From positions 1-64,000 of the forward strand of contig JAGZJZ010000008.1 in assembly GCA_018365455.1 (NCBI GenBank): a DNA stretch of 64,000 nucleotides, given 5' to 3'. Position 1 is the first letter of the stretch, and each line of letters starts with the position of its first letter. A program made the position numbers and the translations under genes. This stretch comes from Clostridiales bacterium (GTDB taxonomy: Bacteria > Bacillota > Clostridia > Lachnospirales > Lachnospiraceae). The notes beneath the pieces are model-generated. The model had not been told where the DNA came from. It did not search any database and was given only the letters and a program-made list of their open reading frames with translations. Below are positions 27,647-37,288 of this stretch, piece after piece.

Positions 27647-29207
27647 ATTTATGGGACTGTTAAAGGTGCAGATGTATGGATCATTTGGTGTGAATAAATT
27701 GTTGCACGCCAGAGATAAAAAAGAAAAGAGAAGAGCTGTTGGTGTTCTAAGTATAGCTGTAATATTGATTATATTGATGTTTGGCTACAGTACAGGGCTG
27801 GCAATTGGGTACCGGGTACTGGGACTCACTGAGATGCTGCCAGCAATGATGCTGATGATCGTTGCACTGGTGACGATTGTGCTCACTTTTTCCGGAAGTA
27901 CGGGTATGCTGTTTGGGATGAAGGATTATGACATGGTGATGTCCCTGCCGGTGAGCAGTGCTGCGATTATATTGAGCAGACTTCTGTGGACTTATGTATT
28001 AAACCTTCTTGTAGGTTGTATTGCACTTTTGCCTTCTATTATCGTATTTGGGGTAACCATGCACAGCAGTCCAGGCGTCTGGCTGATGATGGTAGTAAGT
28101 ATATTTTTTGCCCCGATGCTACCAATGACACTAGCTTTGGCATTGGGGGCGCTGATTACAGCAATTGCCTCCAGATTCAAATACAAGAATCTGGTTGTGA
28201 TTATCCTGAGTATTGGGGTTACTTTGGCAGCTATTGCCGGATCATTCAGTCTAAAGGGAGGAGCACAGCAGATGGTGGAGATCGGAAAAATGTTATCCGA
28301 TACCATAAATGGTTTTTATCCGCCTGCCCGCCTTTTTTCCAATGCACTGATCCGGGAAAGCTGGACGGATTTTATATTGTTTTTGTTATTGTCGGTCATA
28401 CCGGTAATACTATTTGTATTACTGCTTGCTGTGTTTTATAAAAAAATAAATTCAGCTATTTTAAATCACCATACAAAGGGTAACTATAAGATGGGTGCCC
28501 TGAGTGTAAGAACTCCATTTGCAGCGGCATACAGAAGAGAACTGGGAAGATATACTTCATGTAACATTTATATTATGAATACATCCATATCAGCAATCCT
28601 GATGGTGGCAATGGGAATTGGAATTTTGTTTATCAAACCGGATCAGATAGATAAAATGTTAGAAATGCCGGGAGTGTTTAACAATCTGCAAAAATACGCA
28701 CCATTTGTAATGATTTTAATTTCTTCCCTGTGCAGTACAACAGCCTCATCTATTTCGCTGGAGGGAAAAAGCAGATGGATTAATAGTTCCTTGCCGGTTA
28801 AAAACAGTGTCATTTATAATAGTAAAATAGCGGTAAACCTGACAGTACTGCTGCCGGCAGTTTTGGTATCGGGGATTCTGTTTACTATCGCTTTAAAACC
28901 GGGATTACTGAATTGCATTTTGATTTTTGCCGCACCTGCAGTGTATGCTTTATTTATTTCTGTATTGGGTCTCTATATGAATTTAAAATATCCAAAGTAC
29001 GACTGGAATAATGAAATCGAAGTCGTAAAACAGTCCATGTCAGTGGGAATTACCATGGGCGCAGGAGCACTTTCTGCCTTTGTACTTATTGTAGCAGCGG
29101 TTGTTTTTAACCAATATATAGAAGTTGTTATAATTGCGGCAACGATTATATTTGGCATCTTTACATTTATGATTTACCGTAAAACCGTAACTATCAGGAT
29201 GCAGTAG
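27639..29207 (+). CDS. ABC-2-type exporter permease
   Basis: 522 residues with about twelve hydrophobic segments and a central cytoplasmic loop (around 260-310, with YKKINSAILNHHTKGNYKMGALSVRTPFAAAYRREL). It is the large permease type that pairs with CcmA/EcsA-like ATPases in Clostridia. The start overlaps the ATPase gene; an AGGTGG site lies just upstream. Substrate unknown. No terminator is obvious in the 109 bases before the peptidase gene. Confidence 0.85.
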   Translation: MTKFMGLLKVQMYGSFGVNKLLHARDKKEKRRAVGVLSIAVILIILMFGYSTGLAIGYRVLGLTEMLPAMMLMIVALVTIVLTFSGSTGMLFGMKDYDMVMSLPVSSAAIILSRLLWTYVLNLLVGCIALLPSIIVFGVTMHSSPGVWLMMVVSIFFAPMLPMTLALALGALITAIASRFKYKNLVVIILSIGVTLAAIAGSFSLKGGAQQMVEIGKMLSDTINGFYPPARLFSNALIRESWTDFILFLLLSVIPVILFVLLLAVFYKKINSAILNHHTKGNYKMGALSVRTPFAAAYRRELGRYTSCNIYIMNTSISAILMVAMGIGILFIKPDQIDKMLEMPGVFNNLQKYAPFVMILISSLCSTTASSISLEGKSRWINSSLPVKNSVIYNSKIAVNLTVLLPAVLVSGILFTIALKPGLLNCILIFAAPAVYALFISVLGLYMNLKYPKYDWNNEIEVVKQSMSVGITMGAGALSAFVLIVAAVVFNQYIEVVIIAATIIFGIFTFMIYRKTVTIRMQ

Positions 29208-29316
29208 AGTGAACAGTAGAATAGGAAAGCGTAATTAATCAGCAAACCCTAAATTTATCTGCATATTATCCCGCCTTCGGAATAAAATGAAAGTGACTTA
29301 ATATCCGGAGTCTGCC

Positions 29317-30474
29317 ATGGACAAGAAACGTGAAAAACGTATTATACAAATAGAACTTATTATTTTAGTACTTTTAACTATTTTTGCTGTTTACAGAGGG
29401 GTACATAGTTCACTGTCGAACCACGCCGCAGCGGAAAAGTTAAAGAGTACTGCAACCGCCGGGGAGCAGGAAACAGGGCAAGGTGAACCAGTAACGGAGA
29501 AAGAGGGAGCATCCTCAGGGGAAACCCAAAAAGAGACAGAAAAGAAGTTCATTAAATGGGTAGATTTCCATGTGACAAATGAAGCAATGAGGGCTGCTTA
29601 TCAGATGGATGTAGAGAGTTACGGGCAGGAGGTTCATCTGGACTGGGTGGATCTTCTTGCTTATCTTGGGACACGGTACGGCGGTGATTTCACACGATAT
29701 AAAGAAAGAGATCTGCAGGATTTAAAAGAAAAACGGATCACCCAGGGACAGACCATGGATGAACTGACGAAAGATTTAAAATATTATCCATATTACCGAG
29801 AAGCATATGGTGCCGTTCTGGATGGCTGGGTTGGAGAATATGAGATCCAGGTGGAAAAAGAAAATAAAGTTGTATGGGAAAAGAAATACGGTTTAAAGGC
29901 ATATCTCCCAATCGCAAAGGGGTATGAATATTCTGATTATGATGATTTTGGAACATCCAGGTCTTATGGCTACAGCCGGCCGCATCTGGGGCATGACATG
30001 ATGGGCCAGGTTGGTACACCGATTATTGCGGTAGAGTCCGGTTATGTGGAAGCAATAGGCTGGAACCAATATGGCGGCTGGCGCCTGGGTATCCGGAGTT
30101 TCGATAAAAAGCGTTATTATTACTATGCCCATCTGAGGAAGAACTTTCCTTACAACAAACAGCTGGAAGTGGGAAGCGTAGTGCAGGCAGGAGATGTCAT
30201 CGGTTATCTGGGACGTACCGGATACAGCGCCAATGAAAATGTGAATAATATTGATACCTCCCATCTGCATTGGGGATTGCAGCTGATCTTTGACGAATCC
30301 CAAAAGGAAGGGAATGGTGAAATATGGGTAGATTGTTATCAGCTGACCAGATTTCTCTATCAGAACCGAAGCCTGACCGAAAAGAATCTGGAGACAAAGG
30401 AATATCACAGAATTTATGAATTCAGAGATCCGGCAGCAGAGCAGTATATAGATGCATCGGAAAAAGGCGATTGA
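29317..30474 (+). CDS. membrane-anchored M23 family metallopeptidase
   Basis: 385 residues. One N-terminal membrane anchor (about 10-28) is followed by a charged linker, a helical domain (about 85-190) and a LytM/M23 domain (about 225-340). The zinc ligands are visible in HLGHD and in the HLHWG motif near 327. The fold cleaves peptide cross-bridges in peptidoglycan; some homologues are catalytically inert regulators, but here both motifs are intact. The stop codon lies inside the -35 box of the TetR-gene promoter. Confidence 0.88.
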   Translation: MDKKREKRIIQIELIILVLLTIFAVYRGVHSSLSNHAAAEKLKSTATAGEQETGQGEPVTEKEGASSGETQKETEKKFIKWVDFHVTNEAMRAAYQMDVESYGQEVHLDWVDLLAYLGTRYGGDFTRYKERDLQDLKEKRITQGQTMDELTKDLKYYPYYREAYGAVLDGWVGEYEIQVEKENKVVWEKKYGLKAYLPIAKGYEYSDYDDFGTSRSYGYSRPHLGHDMMGQVGTPIIAVESGYVEAIGWNQYGGWRLGIRSFDKKRYYYYAHLRKNFPYNKQLEVGSVVQAGDVIGYLGRTGYSANENVNNIDTSHLHWGLQLIFDESQKEGNGEIWVDCYQLTRFLYQNRSLTEKNLETKEYHRIYEFRDPAAEQYIDASEKGD

Positions 30475-30499
30475 CATAAGTCCGGAATACTGATATAAT
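30471..30499 (+). promoter_or_regulatory. consensus promoter of the tetR gene
   Basis: TTGACA at 30471-30476 and TATAAT at 30494-30499 with exactly 17 bases between: a perfect sigma-A consensus, which suggests tight repression. Confidence 0.88.
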
Positions 30500-30511
30500 G
30501 AACAATGTTCA
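30499..30511. promoter_or_regulatory. TetR operator, copy 1
   Basis: TGAACAATGTTCA, a 13-bp palindrome overlapping the last base of the -10 box and the transcription start. The same palindrome with one changed central base recurs at 31141-31153. Confidence 0.8.
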
Positions 30512-30527
30512 AGATGGAGGTGGGCGT

Positions 30528-31094
30528 GTGAACCGTGTTGTAACTTCAAAAGAAGAGTTGATTAAAGCTGCCAGGGAAATTGTGTTTGAAGAAGGGGCCG
30601 AAAAATTAAATATACGGTATCTAGCTAAGAAATGCGGCATAGCCACAGGTTCTGTCTACAATTATTTCCCATCTAAGTCGGAATTGATATTTTCAGTGGT
30701 GGAGGAGTTCTGGAGAAGTGTCTTTCATCAGGATGTATGTAAAATACAGGGTGACATTTCTTTTGTAGAATTCTTTGAGACTGTTTACCTGAGATTGTGT
30801 GCCAACCTTCAGGATTTCCGTTCCATTTTTATGAGCCAGTTTGAAGCAATGAAAAGTTCGGAAAAAGAAAAGGGCAGGCTGGTGGAACAGAAGTATCTGG
30901 AGCATGTGAAAAACGGATTTTTAATGGCTCTTGGACAGGATAAAAAAATACCGGATGACGTATGGACAGATACATTTACAAAAGAGAAATTCGTTGCATT
31001 TTTATTTAGCAACATGTTTTCCTTGCTTACCGACGAAGAGCGGGACTGCAGTTATTTTAAAGAAGTCCTGAACAGAATTTTATATGTTACCTGA
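30528..31094 (+). CDS. TetR-family transcriptional repressor
   Basis: About 188 residues. The GTG at 30528 is chosen because GGAGGTGG at 30516-30523 precedes it; the ATG at 30498 lies inside the -10 box and cannot be on the transcript. The helix-turn-helix is at about 5-50 (LNIRYLAKKCGIATGSVYNYFPSKSELI), followed by an all-helical ligand domain. It probably represses itself and the DUF2871 gene through the shared palindrome. The inducer is unknown. Confidence 0.88.
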   Translation: MNRVVTSKEELIKAAREIVFEEGAEKLNIRYLAKKCGIATGSVYNYFPSKSELIFSVVEEFWRSVFHQDVCKIQGDISFVEFFETVYLRLCANLQDFRSIFMSQFEAMKSSEKEKGRLVEQKYLEHVKNGFLMALGQDKKIPDDVWTDTFTKEKFVAFLFSNMFSLLTDEERDCSYFKEVLNRILYVT

Positions 31095-31140
31095 TCCACT
31101 TTTTCTTAATTTGTAAAGGTGGATTTTCTTAAAAGAAAAA

Positions 31141-31153
31141 TGAACACTGTTCA
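31141..31153. promoter_or_regulatory. TetR operator, copy 2
   Basis: TGAACACTGTTCA, 46 bases upstream of the DUF2871 gene start. It differs from copy 1 only at the central position region, keeping both TGAAC/GTTCA arms. An imperfect ATCCAC/GTGGAT hairpin just before it may terminate the tetR transcript. Confidence 0.78.
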
Positions 31154-31198
31154 ATAGCGGCAGGGTTCATCGTTACTTGTACATAAGGAGAAAAATTT

Positions 31199-31624
31199 AT
31201 GAAGAAAATGATTAATATTGCTTTTGGTTATGGGATTGCGGCTATGGCGGGAGGTGTTTTCTACCGGGAATTCACAAAGTTTAACGGTTTTGACGGGCGG
31301 ACATCCCTGGCTTTCGTACATACCCATTTGTTTCTGCTGGGAATGATAATGTTCCTAATTACCGCTTTGTTTGTGGGAAATTTAAAGGATTTATGCCGGT
31401 CTAAAAAGTGGAAAGCATTTATGGTGATCTACAATATTGGCGTACCGGTCACTGCTTTGATGCTTCTCACAAGAGGTGTGGTACAGGTACTTGGAATCAA
31501 AGCATCTGCGGCACTGGATGCATCCATCTCGGGTATTGCGGGAATCGGGCATATCCTCACAGGGGTGGGTATTGTTTTATTATTTTTATGTTTAAAGGAG
31601 TGTGTGGTAAAAAATGAAAAATAA
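31199..31624 (+). CDS. DUF2871 membrane protein
   Basis: 141 residues with four membrane helices and the family blocks GGVFYREFTKFNGF, SLAFVHTHLFLLGM and GIGHILTGVGIVLLF. Conserved histidines sit in the membrane (VHTH, GHI). It overlaps the next gene by 11 bases. The TetR operator in front of it implies that the regulator controls this pair. The family has no known biochemical role that I can name; a small-molecule or stress-related membrane function is inference. Confidence 0.85.
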   Translation: MKKMINIAFGYGIAAMAGGVFYREFTKFNGFDGRTSLAFVHTHLFLLGMIMFLITALFVGNLKDLCRSKKWKAFMVIYNIGVPVTALMLLTRGVVQVLGIKASAALDASISGIAGIGHILTGVGIVLLFLCLKECVVKNEK

Positions 31625-32075
31625 TTTTTTTCATATACCTAAGAAATATCTGCTGCTGACGGCGGGAATTGTCTGGTTTGCGGCAGGATTTAATATTATC
31701 CGCATCGGGCTGCTGGCATCCGGCAGAGACTGGAGTATTTGGGCAGTGCTCTCTGCCTTACTGGTATTCGGAGTGTTTTATGGTTTTATTTTTCGACGTT
31801 TAATCGGAAAGCACACCAAACGCATACTTGGCAGCAAAGAGGAACGGATGCATATACTTCGATTTTTTGACTTGAAATCTTATTGCATCATGGCATTTAT
31901 GATGACTTTTGGCATATTACTGCGCCGTGCAGATGTATGGCCGGGACATTGTATCCGGATGTTCTATACCGGATTGGGTGCTTCCCTTGTGGCAGCAGGG
32001 ATTGGGTTTTGTATAAAGTTTGTCATGGTGGAGAAATTAGTGGAAGATATGCGTGAGAAAAGTCATGTGTTTTAA
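31614..32075 (+). CDS. four-helix membrane protein of unknown function
   Basis: 153 residues, with hydrophobic segments at about 12-30, 42-60, 90-105 and 120-140, and basic loops (RRLIGKHTKRILG). I do not recognise a family with certainty. It starts inside the end of the DUF2871 gene, so the two are co-translated and probably act together under the TetR repressor. A strong terminator follows. Confidence 0.75.
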   Translation: MKNNFFHIPKKYLLLTAGIVWFAAGFNIIRIGLLASGRDWSIWAVLSALLVFGVFYGFIFRRLIGKHTKRILGSKEERMHILRFFDLKSYCIMAFMMTFGILLRRADVWPGHCIRMFYTGLGASLVAAGIGFCIKFVMVEKLVEDMREKSHVF

Positions 32076-32081
32076 ATAAAT

Positions 32082-32149
32082 AAAAATACGTTTTTTTAAC
32101 TGGGTTTTGTGAATGCAGCAGAATACAGTCAAAAAAACGTATTTTTTAT
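32082..32149 (+). terminator. terminator after the TetR-controlled pair
   Basis: AAAAATACGTTTTTTT at 32082-32097 pairs with AAAAAAACGTATTTTTT at 32131-32147. A related string, GTCAAAAAAACGAATC, occurs again at 32168. The remaining bases up to the response regulator start contain a possible TATGAT -10 box near 32296, but no clear -35. Confidence 0.8.
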
Positions 32150-32375
32150 TTTGCAGTTAAATCCCAGGTCAAAAAAACGAATCTTTCCGAAGCTTCTGTT
32201 TATTCAAAATACACTTAGAGAATGGTAAATTATAACTAACATGAAATGACTGCGTGCAGAGAGACGGAAAAAGAGATTTCTTTTGGAAAACGATTATGAT
32301 ATGATGTTAATCGTGAAGGAAAGTATTGGGTAGCAGATCAGGAAACTGTCTGCAAGACGGGAGGAAAAAGACGAA

Positions 32376-33920
32376 ATGTATCGTGTAATGGTAGCTGATG
32401 ATGAACCTTTAATGAGAAAGGCCATGGTTTCTTTGACAAATTGGCAGGAGTTGGGATGTGAGGTGGTATATACCGCTGAAAACGGGCAGCAGGTTATGGA
32501 AAATCTAAAGGAGATTAAGCCGGATATATTAATTACAGATATTAAAATGCCCGGGAAAGACGGTATTGAAATCGCCAAATATATCTGGGAAGAAAAGTTG
32601 CCAATAAAAATAATTTTACTGACCGCGTATGCTGATTTTTCTTATGCACAGTCTGCTGTTAAATATAATGTAGTGGATTATGTTACAAAAACAGGTGCTT
32701 TTGACGGGCTGATCATGGCAATTAATAAGGCGAAAGACCTGATTGAAAAAGAACATACAAGCATTTCCAGAGAGGATAAAGAAACGGTGCTGGAATATTT
32801 TCTGAAATCCATATTTGACGAATCCATCTATGATGAAGAAGAGATACAATCCAAAATGTCTGAACTGGGTATGAAGCCGGACAATTATCTGGTGCTGCTT
32901 CTGCATTTCCGCCTGAACGAAGATATGACAACGGAGAAAAAAAGCAGGACGTATAAGAGTCTTCTGAATTTCTTTTCCATGGTGTTTGGAGAACAGATGT
33001 TAAGAGGAATTCCGGTTCAGCGGGATATGTATGCCATCGTGGTACAAAATGTGCCGGAAAATTATATGGATACCATATTGATGCAGGGACAGCAGATCAC
33101 GGATATGATGGATAATTTCATGGGGCTGTATGTAAATATCGGTGTCAGTTCCAGGCAGCAGAATGTGATCTGTATGAAGAAAGCTTACGACCAGGCGGAA
33201 AGTGTTCTGGGAAACAGCTTTATCAGCGGTGACAGCAAAATCAGCTTTTTTGAAAGAGATGGTGTGAATCCGGAAAAATACAGTGCCAAAGTGGATGAAC
33301 TGATTGAACAGCTTTGTTTTCAGGTGAGCCAGGGCAATACAGAAGAGGTTCAGATCAAATTCAAAGAGATTTTAGATACACAGAAAACGGAACTGTGTGC
33401 CGCAAATACAATAAAAAATTCAGGTATTATCATACAACAGAGATGCAGGAAAATCTTAGACTCCTTTGGTACGGACATTTTTCAGGTTACCGGCTACCGT
33501 GGGAGTATAACGGAGAAGATTCACAGGTGCTTTTATGCTGATGAATATGAAAAGGTAATGATGGAAATCCTCCAGGGAACTTCAGCTTACGTATCAAATG
33601 CCTCCAGTCATAAAAATACGATAGTAAATGAATGTGAGCGTTACATAGAAGAAAACTTCCATAAGGGCATTACGGTAACGGATATAGCAGAACACGTGGG
33701 TACCAGTATCAGTTACCTCAGCAGAATCTATAAAGAAGCCACCGGGGAGAAAATCCTGAACCGGCTGAATCAGATGCGGATCGAAAAAGCAAAGGACTAT
33801 CTGAAAAACACGGATAAGAAAATATATGAAATTGCAGATGCGCTGGGCTTTGAAAATACCACCTATTTTTCTTATTTCTTTAAAAAATATACCGGAGTAT
33901 CACCAAAAGACTTTAAATAG
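32376..33920 (+). CDS. YesN/AraC-type response regulator
   Basis: 514 residues. A receiver domain (1-120) with phosphoacceptor Asp55 in ILITDIKMPG and Lys in VVDYVTKTG; a long central region typical of YesN proteins; and a C-terminal AraC helix-turn-helix pair (about 410-512, with ITVTDIAEHVGTSISYLSRIYKEATGE and IYEIADALGFENTTYFSYFFKKYTG). It is the transcription factor partner of the kinase encoded two genes on and probably controls carbohydrate uptake or utilisation genes outside this window. AGGAGG-like sequence precedes the start. Confidence 0.92.
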   Translation: MYRVMVADDEPLMRKAMVSLTNWQELGCEVVYTAENGQQVMENLKEIKPDILITDIKMPGKDGIEIAKYIWEEKLPIKIILLTAYADFSYAQSAVKYNVVDYVTKTGAFDGLIMAINKAKDLIEKEHTSISREDKETVLEYFLKSIFDESIYDEEEIQSKMSELGMKPDNYLVLLLHFRLNEDMTTEKKSRTYKSLLNFFSMVFGEQMLRGIPVQRDMYAIVVQNVPENYMDTILMQGQQITDMMDNFMGLYVNIGVSSRQQNVICMKKAYDQAESVLGNSFISGDSKISFFERDGVNPEKYSAKVDELIEQLCFQVSQGNTEEVQIKFKEILDTQKTELCAANTIKNSGIIIQQRCRKILDSFGTDIFQVTGYRGSITEKIHRCFYADEYEKVMMEILQGTSAYVSNASSHKNTIVNECERYIEENFHKGITVTDIAEHVGTSISYLSRIYKEATGEKILNRLNQMRIEKAKDYLKNTDKKIYEIADALGFENTTYFSYFFKKYTGVSPKDFK

Positions 33921-33929
33921 GAGGATCGG

Positions 33930-35207
33930 ATGTTAAAGAAAAAAACAATGCTATTGTTGTTTGTAGCGGCAGCGTGCCTCCTGAGCGGATGCTCAGAAAA
34001 AGAAGATGTTCAGGTTACGGATATCATACTTATGCATGGATGGGGCGGTACGCTTCCCACCCATGCTACCATGCAGGAGATCTATGAAGAATTTTCAAGC
34101 CAAAATCCCGATATTAACCTGATCACCTATCCATCCTCGGACAGCAGTATTGCGGTAGAGAAAGCCAATGATATGCTGGCGGTAGGGAAGATGCCGGATA
34201 TTGTCAGCACGAATGGGTTGTCGTACTATGTTTTTAACGCGGTAAAAAGAGGAATGGCACTGGATTTAATGCCATTTATTGAAGAAGATCCGGAGTTAAA
34301 AGAAAGCATACACCCGGCGGTCCTGGCTGGCTGGACCACTGAAGACGGGGCGCTGTATTCCATACCGGATGCATTGGAAATAGCAGGGTACTGGTATAAT
34401 AAGAAGTTTTTTGTGGAAGCTGGAATCGTGGATGAATATGGGGAAGCGAAAACCCCGGACACCTGGGAAGAATTCATGGAAGACTGCAGGATTCTAAACG
34501 CATGGGGAAAACGGCAGAATCCCGATTTTGCTGCAGCGGCGTTAGACAGTGTACAGTTGTCAGAAGATGTTTTTCTGGCGAGAGTTGCAGGCTCGGGAGC
34601 AGAAGGCATTGAGCTTGCATCGGAACTGCCGGATAATTTCAGCAGCAAGATTATTTTCCAAACCTTAAAGGACATCCGCAAACTGGGGAAAGAATCTAAT
34701 TTTGTATCCAGCATTGATAATGCAAGGCAATATTTTCTGGATGGAAAAAGTGCGGTATATTTCAACGGTGTATGGGACAGTGAACTGCTTGGCAGCAGTT
34801 CTATAAAAGAGGATGTGGCTTATGCAAACTATCCAACGGAGGATGGCAGCAGCGTTGCATACATCTCGCCATCTTCCGGCTATGTAATTTATAAAAATGA
34901 AAATCCAAAAAAGCAGGAGGCATGCATTCGGTTTCTGAAATACATGCTGAGCGAAGGTGTCCAGAAAAAGATGGCTATGGAAACGGGACAGGCACCGTCT
35001 AATCCCAATGTAAGCGGGAACGAAATCAAAGAAGGGTATCCGCTTTTGGGAGAAGCGCTGGAACTTGCCAACGAAGCAGATATACATATTAAGGCAATCA
35101 GTCTCTCCTGGGGCAATGATGCAGTTGATGATTTATCCCAGCGCCTTTTTGAGGAAGCGCAGGGTAAAATAGGACCGGAGACAGTGGTCAATTACCTGAA
35201 TCAATAA
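33930..35207 (+). CDS. sugar-binding lipoprotein (family 1 extracellular solute-binding protein)
   Basis: 425 residues. Lipobox LLSGC (Cys near 20), then the carbohydrate-type binding fold: SQNPDINLITYPSSD, MLAVGKMPDIVS, WYNKKFFVEAG and YFNGVWDSELLG. It sits 9 bases after the response regulator and 24 before the kinase, with no ABC permease genes alongside. It is more likely to be the sensing module of the two-component system, or to work with permeases encoded elsewhere, than part of a local importer. Confidence 0.88.
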   Translation: MLKKKTMLLLFVAAACLLSGCSEKEDVQVTDIILMHGWGGTLPTHATMQEIYEEFSSQNPDINLITYPSSDSSIAVEKANDMLAVGKMPDIVSTNGLSYYVFNAVKRGMALDLMPFIEEDPELKESIHPAVLAGWTTEDGALYSIPDALEIAGYWYNKKFFVEAGIVDEYGEAKTPDTWEEFMEDCRILNAWGKRQNPDFAAAALDSVQLSEDVFLARVAGSGAEGIELASELPDNFSSKIIFQTLKDIRKLGKESNFVSSIDNARQYFLDGKSAVYFNGVWDSELLGSSSIKEDVAYANYPTEDGSSVAYISPSSGYVIYKNENPKKQEACIRFLKYMLSEGVQKKMAMETGQAPSNPNVSGNEIKEGYPLLGEALELANEADIHIKAISLSWGNDAVDDLSQRLFEEAQGKIGPETVVNYLNQ

Positions 35208-35231
35208 CAGAGAATAAAAGCGGAGGAAGCG

Positions 35232-37028
35232 ATGAAGGATAAGAAAACAAAACGTCATTCCCTTAGAGAAAAAATGATGGCATTAAATCTCAGTGTGACG
35301 CTGCTGTCCCTTATTTTCTGCGGGGTGGTTTTTATCTGTTCGGTCTGGCTGATCGTAGGGAAATATATTGAACATGATCTGGATTTTTTTCTGACTGAGA
35401 CAAATAATAATCTCAATACCAAAACGGAATACCTGGAAAATATTATTTACGAGATCCGGGGTTCGGAAGAACTTATGGCGTATCTGGATAGGGCTGGAAA
35501 GCAGGAACTGGACGAAAAGGAGCAGGATCGCCTGCAAAATGTTTATACCCGTACCGTAAATATCAGCAGCCAGAAGAATCTGGGAAATGGAAATGAGCCG
35601 ATTGTGGAAAAAGTGTATCTCTTTGACAGTCAGGATGATTTTTTGTTTACCGGTTACTATGCAATGGTAGAATCCGAGGTTCAAAAAAGCCGGGAGGAAG
35701 CAATCGGAGTTTATAATAATTTCAGAACACAGCAGGAGGAACCGGGAGGAAGCCCGGATTATTGCTATTACCCAGGACAGGAAGGAAGGGAGTATCTGGC
35801 TTTTACCTTATATGACAGGAATATGAAGGATCAGGGCAGTGTGATCTTTGAGATCCGCCTGGATGTATTGGAAGGGATTATGGACCAGGTTGAGAATTAT
35901 AAGGGTGCTTTCTGGATGTTATATGACCAGAGAGGAAATATTATCGTGGGTGAAAATTATAAAATGGCAGGTGGAAAGTTAGGGGAAATCAACCAATCAT
36001 TTCAAACGGTGCCATATGAAGCTGCTATTAACAACACTGGATTTCGACTGTATACGGAAGATATGAGCATGTACCTGAGGGCAACCATTGGAATTCCTGA
36101 GGGGCAGACCACCTACTTACTTTATGATTCTGTTAAAATTTATATTTTTATATTGGCTGTCATCTGCGTCGCAGTGTTTGCTGCATTTGTAACCATTGTT
36201 TACCACATGACAAAGCCGCTGAAAGAATTCACAGAAAAGCTGCAGTCAGTTAAAGAAGGGGATTTTGAAACGAAATTACCGGATTACAGTACAGAAGAAT
36301 TCCATGAAATCAGTCTGGTTTTCAATGAAATGACCGAATATGTAAATTATCTGATCAAACAGGTCTATGAAAAACAGCTTTCCATTAAAGAAATGGAATT
36401 AAAATTTCTGCAGACCCAGGTGAATCCCCACTTTATGTTCAATGTATTAAATACCATCGCACTTCAGGCAAGACTGGATCAAAACGATGAGACTTATAAA
36501 ATGATCACCTCATTTTCCCAGCTGATACAGGCAAAAATATACCGTAAGGATACAGAAAAGGTACAGATTCGCCAGGAACTGGAATATGTAGAGTATTATT
36601 TATATCTCCAGAGTTACCGCTACGGTGACCGTCTGAATTACAATATTCAGGTGGAAGATGAAGAGGTACTGGATATGTACATTCCTAAGCTCTGCCTTCA
36701 GCTGATTGTGGAAAATGCCGTAGTACACGGAATTGAACCGAAACTGGAACCGGGGTTTGTAGAAATCGTCATGTATGAAAAAGAACGCAGTATCTATATA
36801 GAAATAAGTGATGATGGCGTTGGATTTGACCAGGAAGGGGAAGTATCCCTTCCAATTAATAAAGAAGTAAAAGAAAAAGGACATAATCATGTGGGTCTTA
36901 ATAATGCCCATCATATCATACAGCTTACTTATGGTGAGAAATATGGAATCCATATTTTTTCTAAAAAGGGGGAGGGCTCAAAAGTTACTGTTCATATACC
37001 ATTCGATGAAGGAAACTGCACAGAATAA
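35232..37028 (+). CDS. YesM-type sensor histidine kinase
   Basis: 598 residues. Membrane helices at about 20-42 and 300-324 enclose a large extracellular sensor domain. They are followed by HAMP (about 325-378), the His-kinase motif QTQVNPHFMFNVLNTI with the phosphorylated His near 402, and an HATPase domain with the N-box IVENAVVHGIEPK and the glycine boxes SDDGVGFD and GLNNAHHII. This is the usual partner of YesN-type regulators. The gene end is embedded in a terminator: its TAA lies in the loop. Confidence 0.92.
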   Translation: MKDKKTKRHSLREKMMALNLSVTLLSLIFCGVVFICSVWLIVGKYIEHDLDFFLTETNNNLNTKTEYLENIIYEIRGSEELMAYLDRAGKQELDEKEQDRLQNVYTRTVNISSQKNLGNGNEPIVEKVYLFDSQDDFLFTGYYAMVESEVQKSREEAIGVYNNFRTQQEEPGGSPDYCYYPGQEGREYLAFTLYDRNMKDQGSVIFEIRLDVLEGIMDQVENYKGAFWMLYDQRGNIIVGENYKMAGGKLGEINQSFQTVPYEAAINNTGFRLYTEDMSMYLRATIGIPEGQTTYLLYDSVKIYIFILAVICVAVFAAFVTIVYHMTKPLKEFTEKLQSVKEGDFETKLPDYSTEEFHEISLVFNEMTEYVNYLIKQVYEKQLSIKEMELKFLQTQVNPHFMFNVLNTIALQARLDQNDETYKMITSFSQLIQAKIYRKDTEKVQIRQELEYVEYYLYLQSYRYGDRLNYNIQVEDEEVLDMYIPKLCLQLIVENAVVHGIEPKLEPGFVEIVMYEKERSIYIEISDDGVGFDQEGEVSLPINKEVKEKGHNHVGLNNAHHIIQLTYGEKYGIHIFSKKGEGSKVTVHIPFDEGNCTE

Positions 37029-37042
37029 TGTGCAGTTTTTTT
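37013..37042 (+). terminator. terminator overlapping the kinase stop codon
   Basis: AAACTGCACA at 37013-37022 pairs with TGTGCAGTTT at 37029-37038, T run follows. The kinase stop codon is in the six-base loop. Confidence 0.85.
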
Positions 37043-37288
37043 GTGAAAAAATATGTGCAGGGTTTTTGAAGGTGAAAAAGACTTAAATTGGAATAATTCT
37101 AAAATTGTTATTAAAAAACAGGGATTCTGTGCCGTAATCCGGTAAGTGTGTTATAATGACTTTACATGTCAGACTGCCCGGACGCTTCCCAGATGGAGAG
37201 TTAAGTTCTGTGACAGCTGAATTAAATTGTTAACAGAAATGGAACTAATCATAACCAGGTGTTTTGGATTCACAGAGGAGGAATAATT

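Noticed and set aside
30498..30527. ATG start for the TetR gene at 30498
   Set aside because: This ATG lies within the -10 box of a consensus promoter, so it would not be transcribed; the GTG at 30528 has a proper ribosome-binding site.
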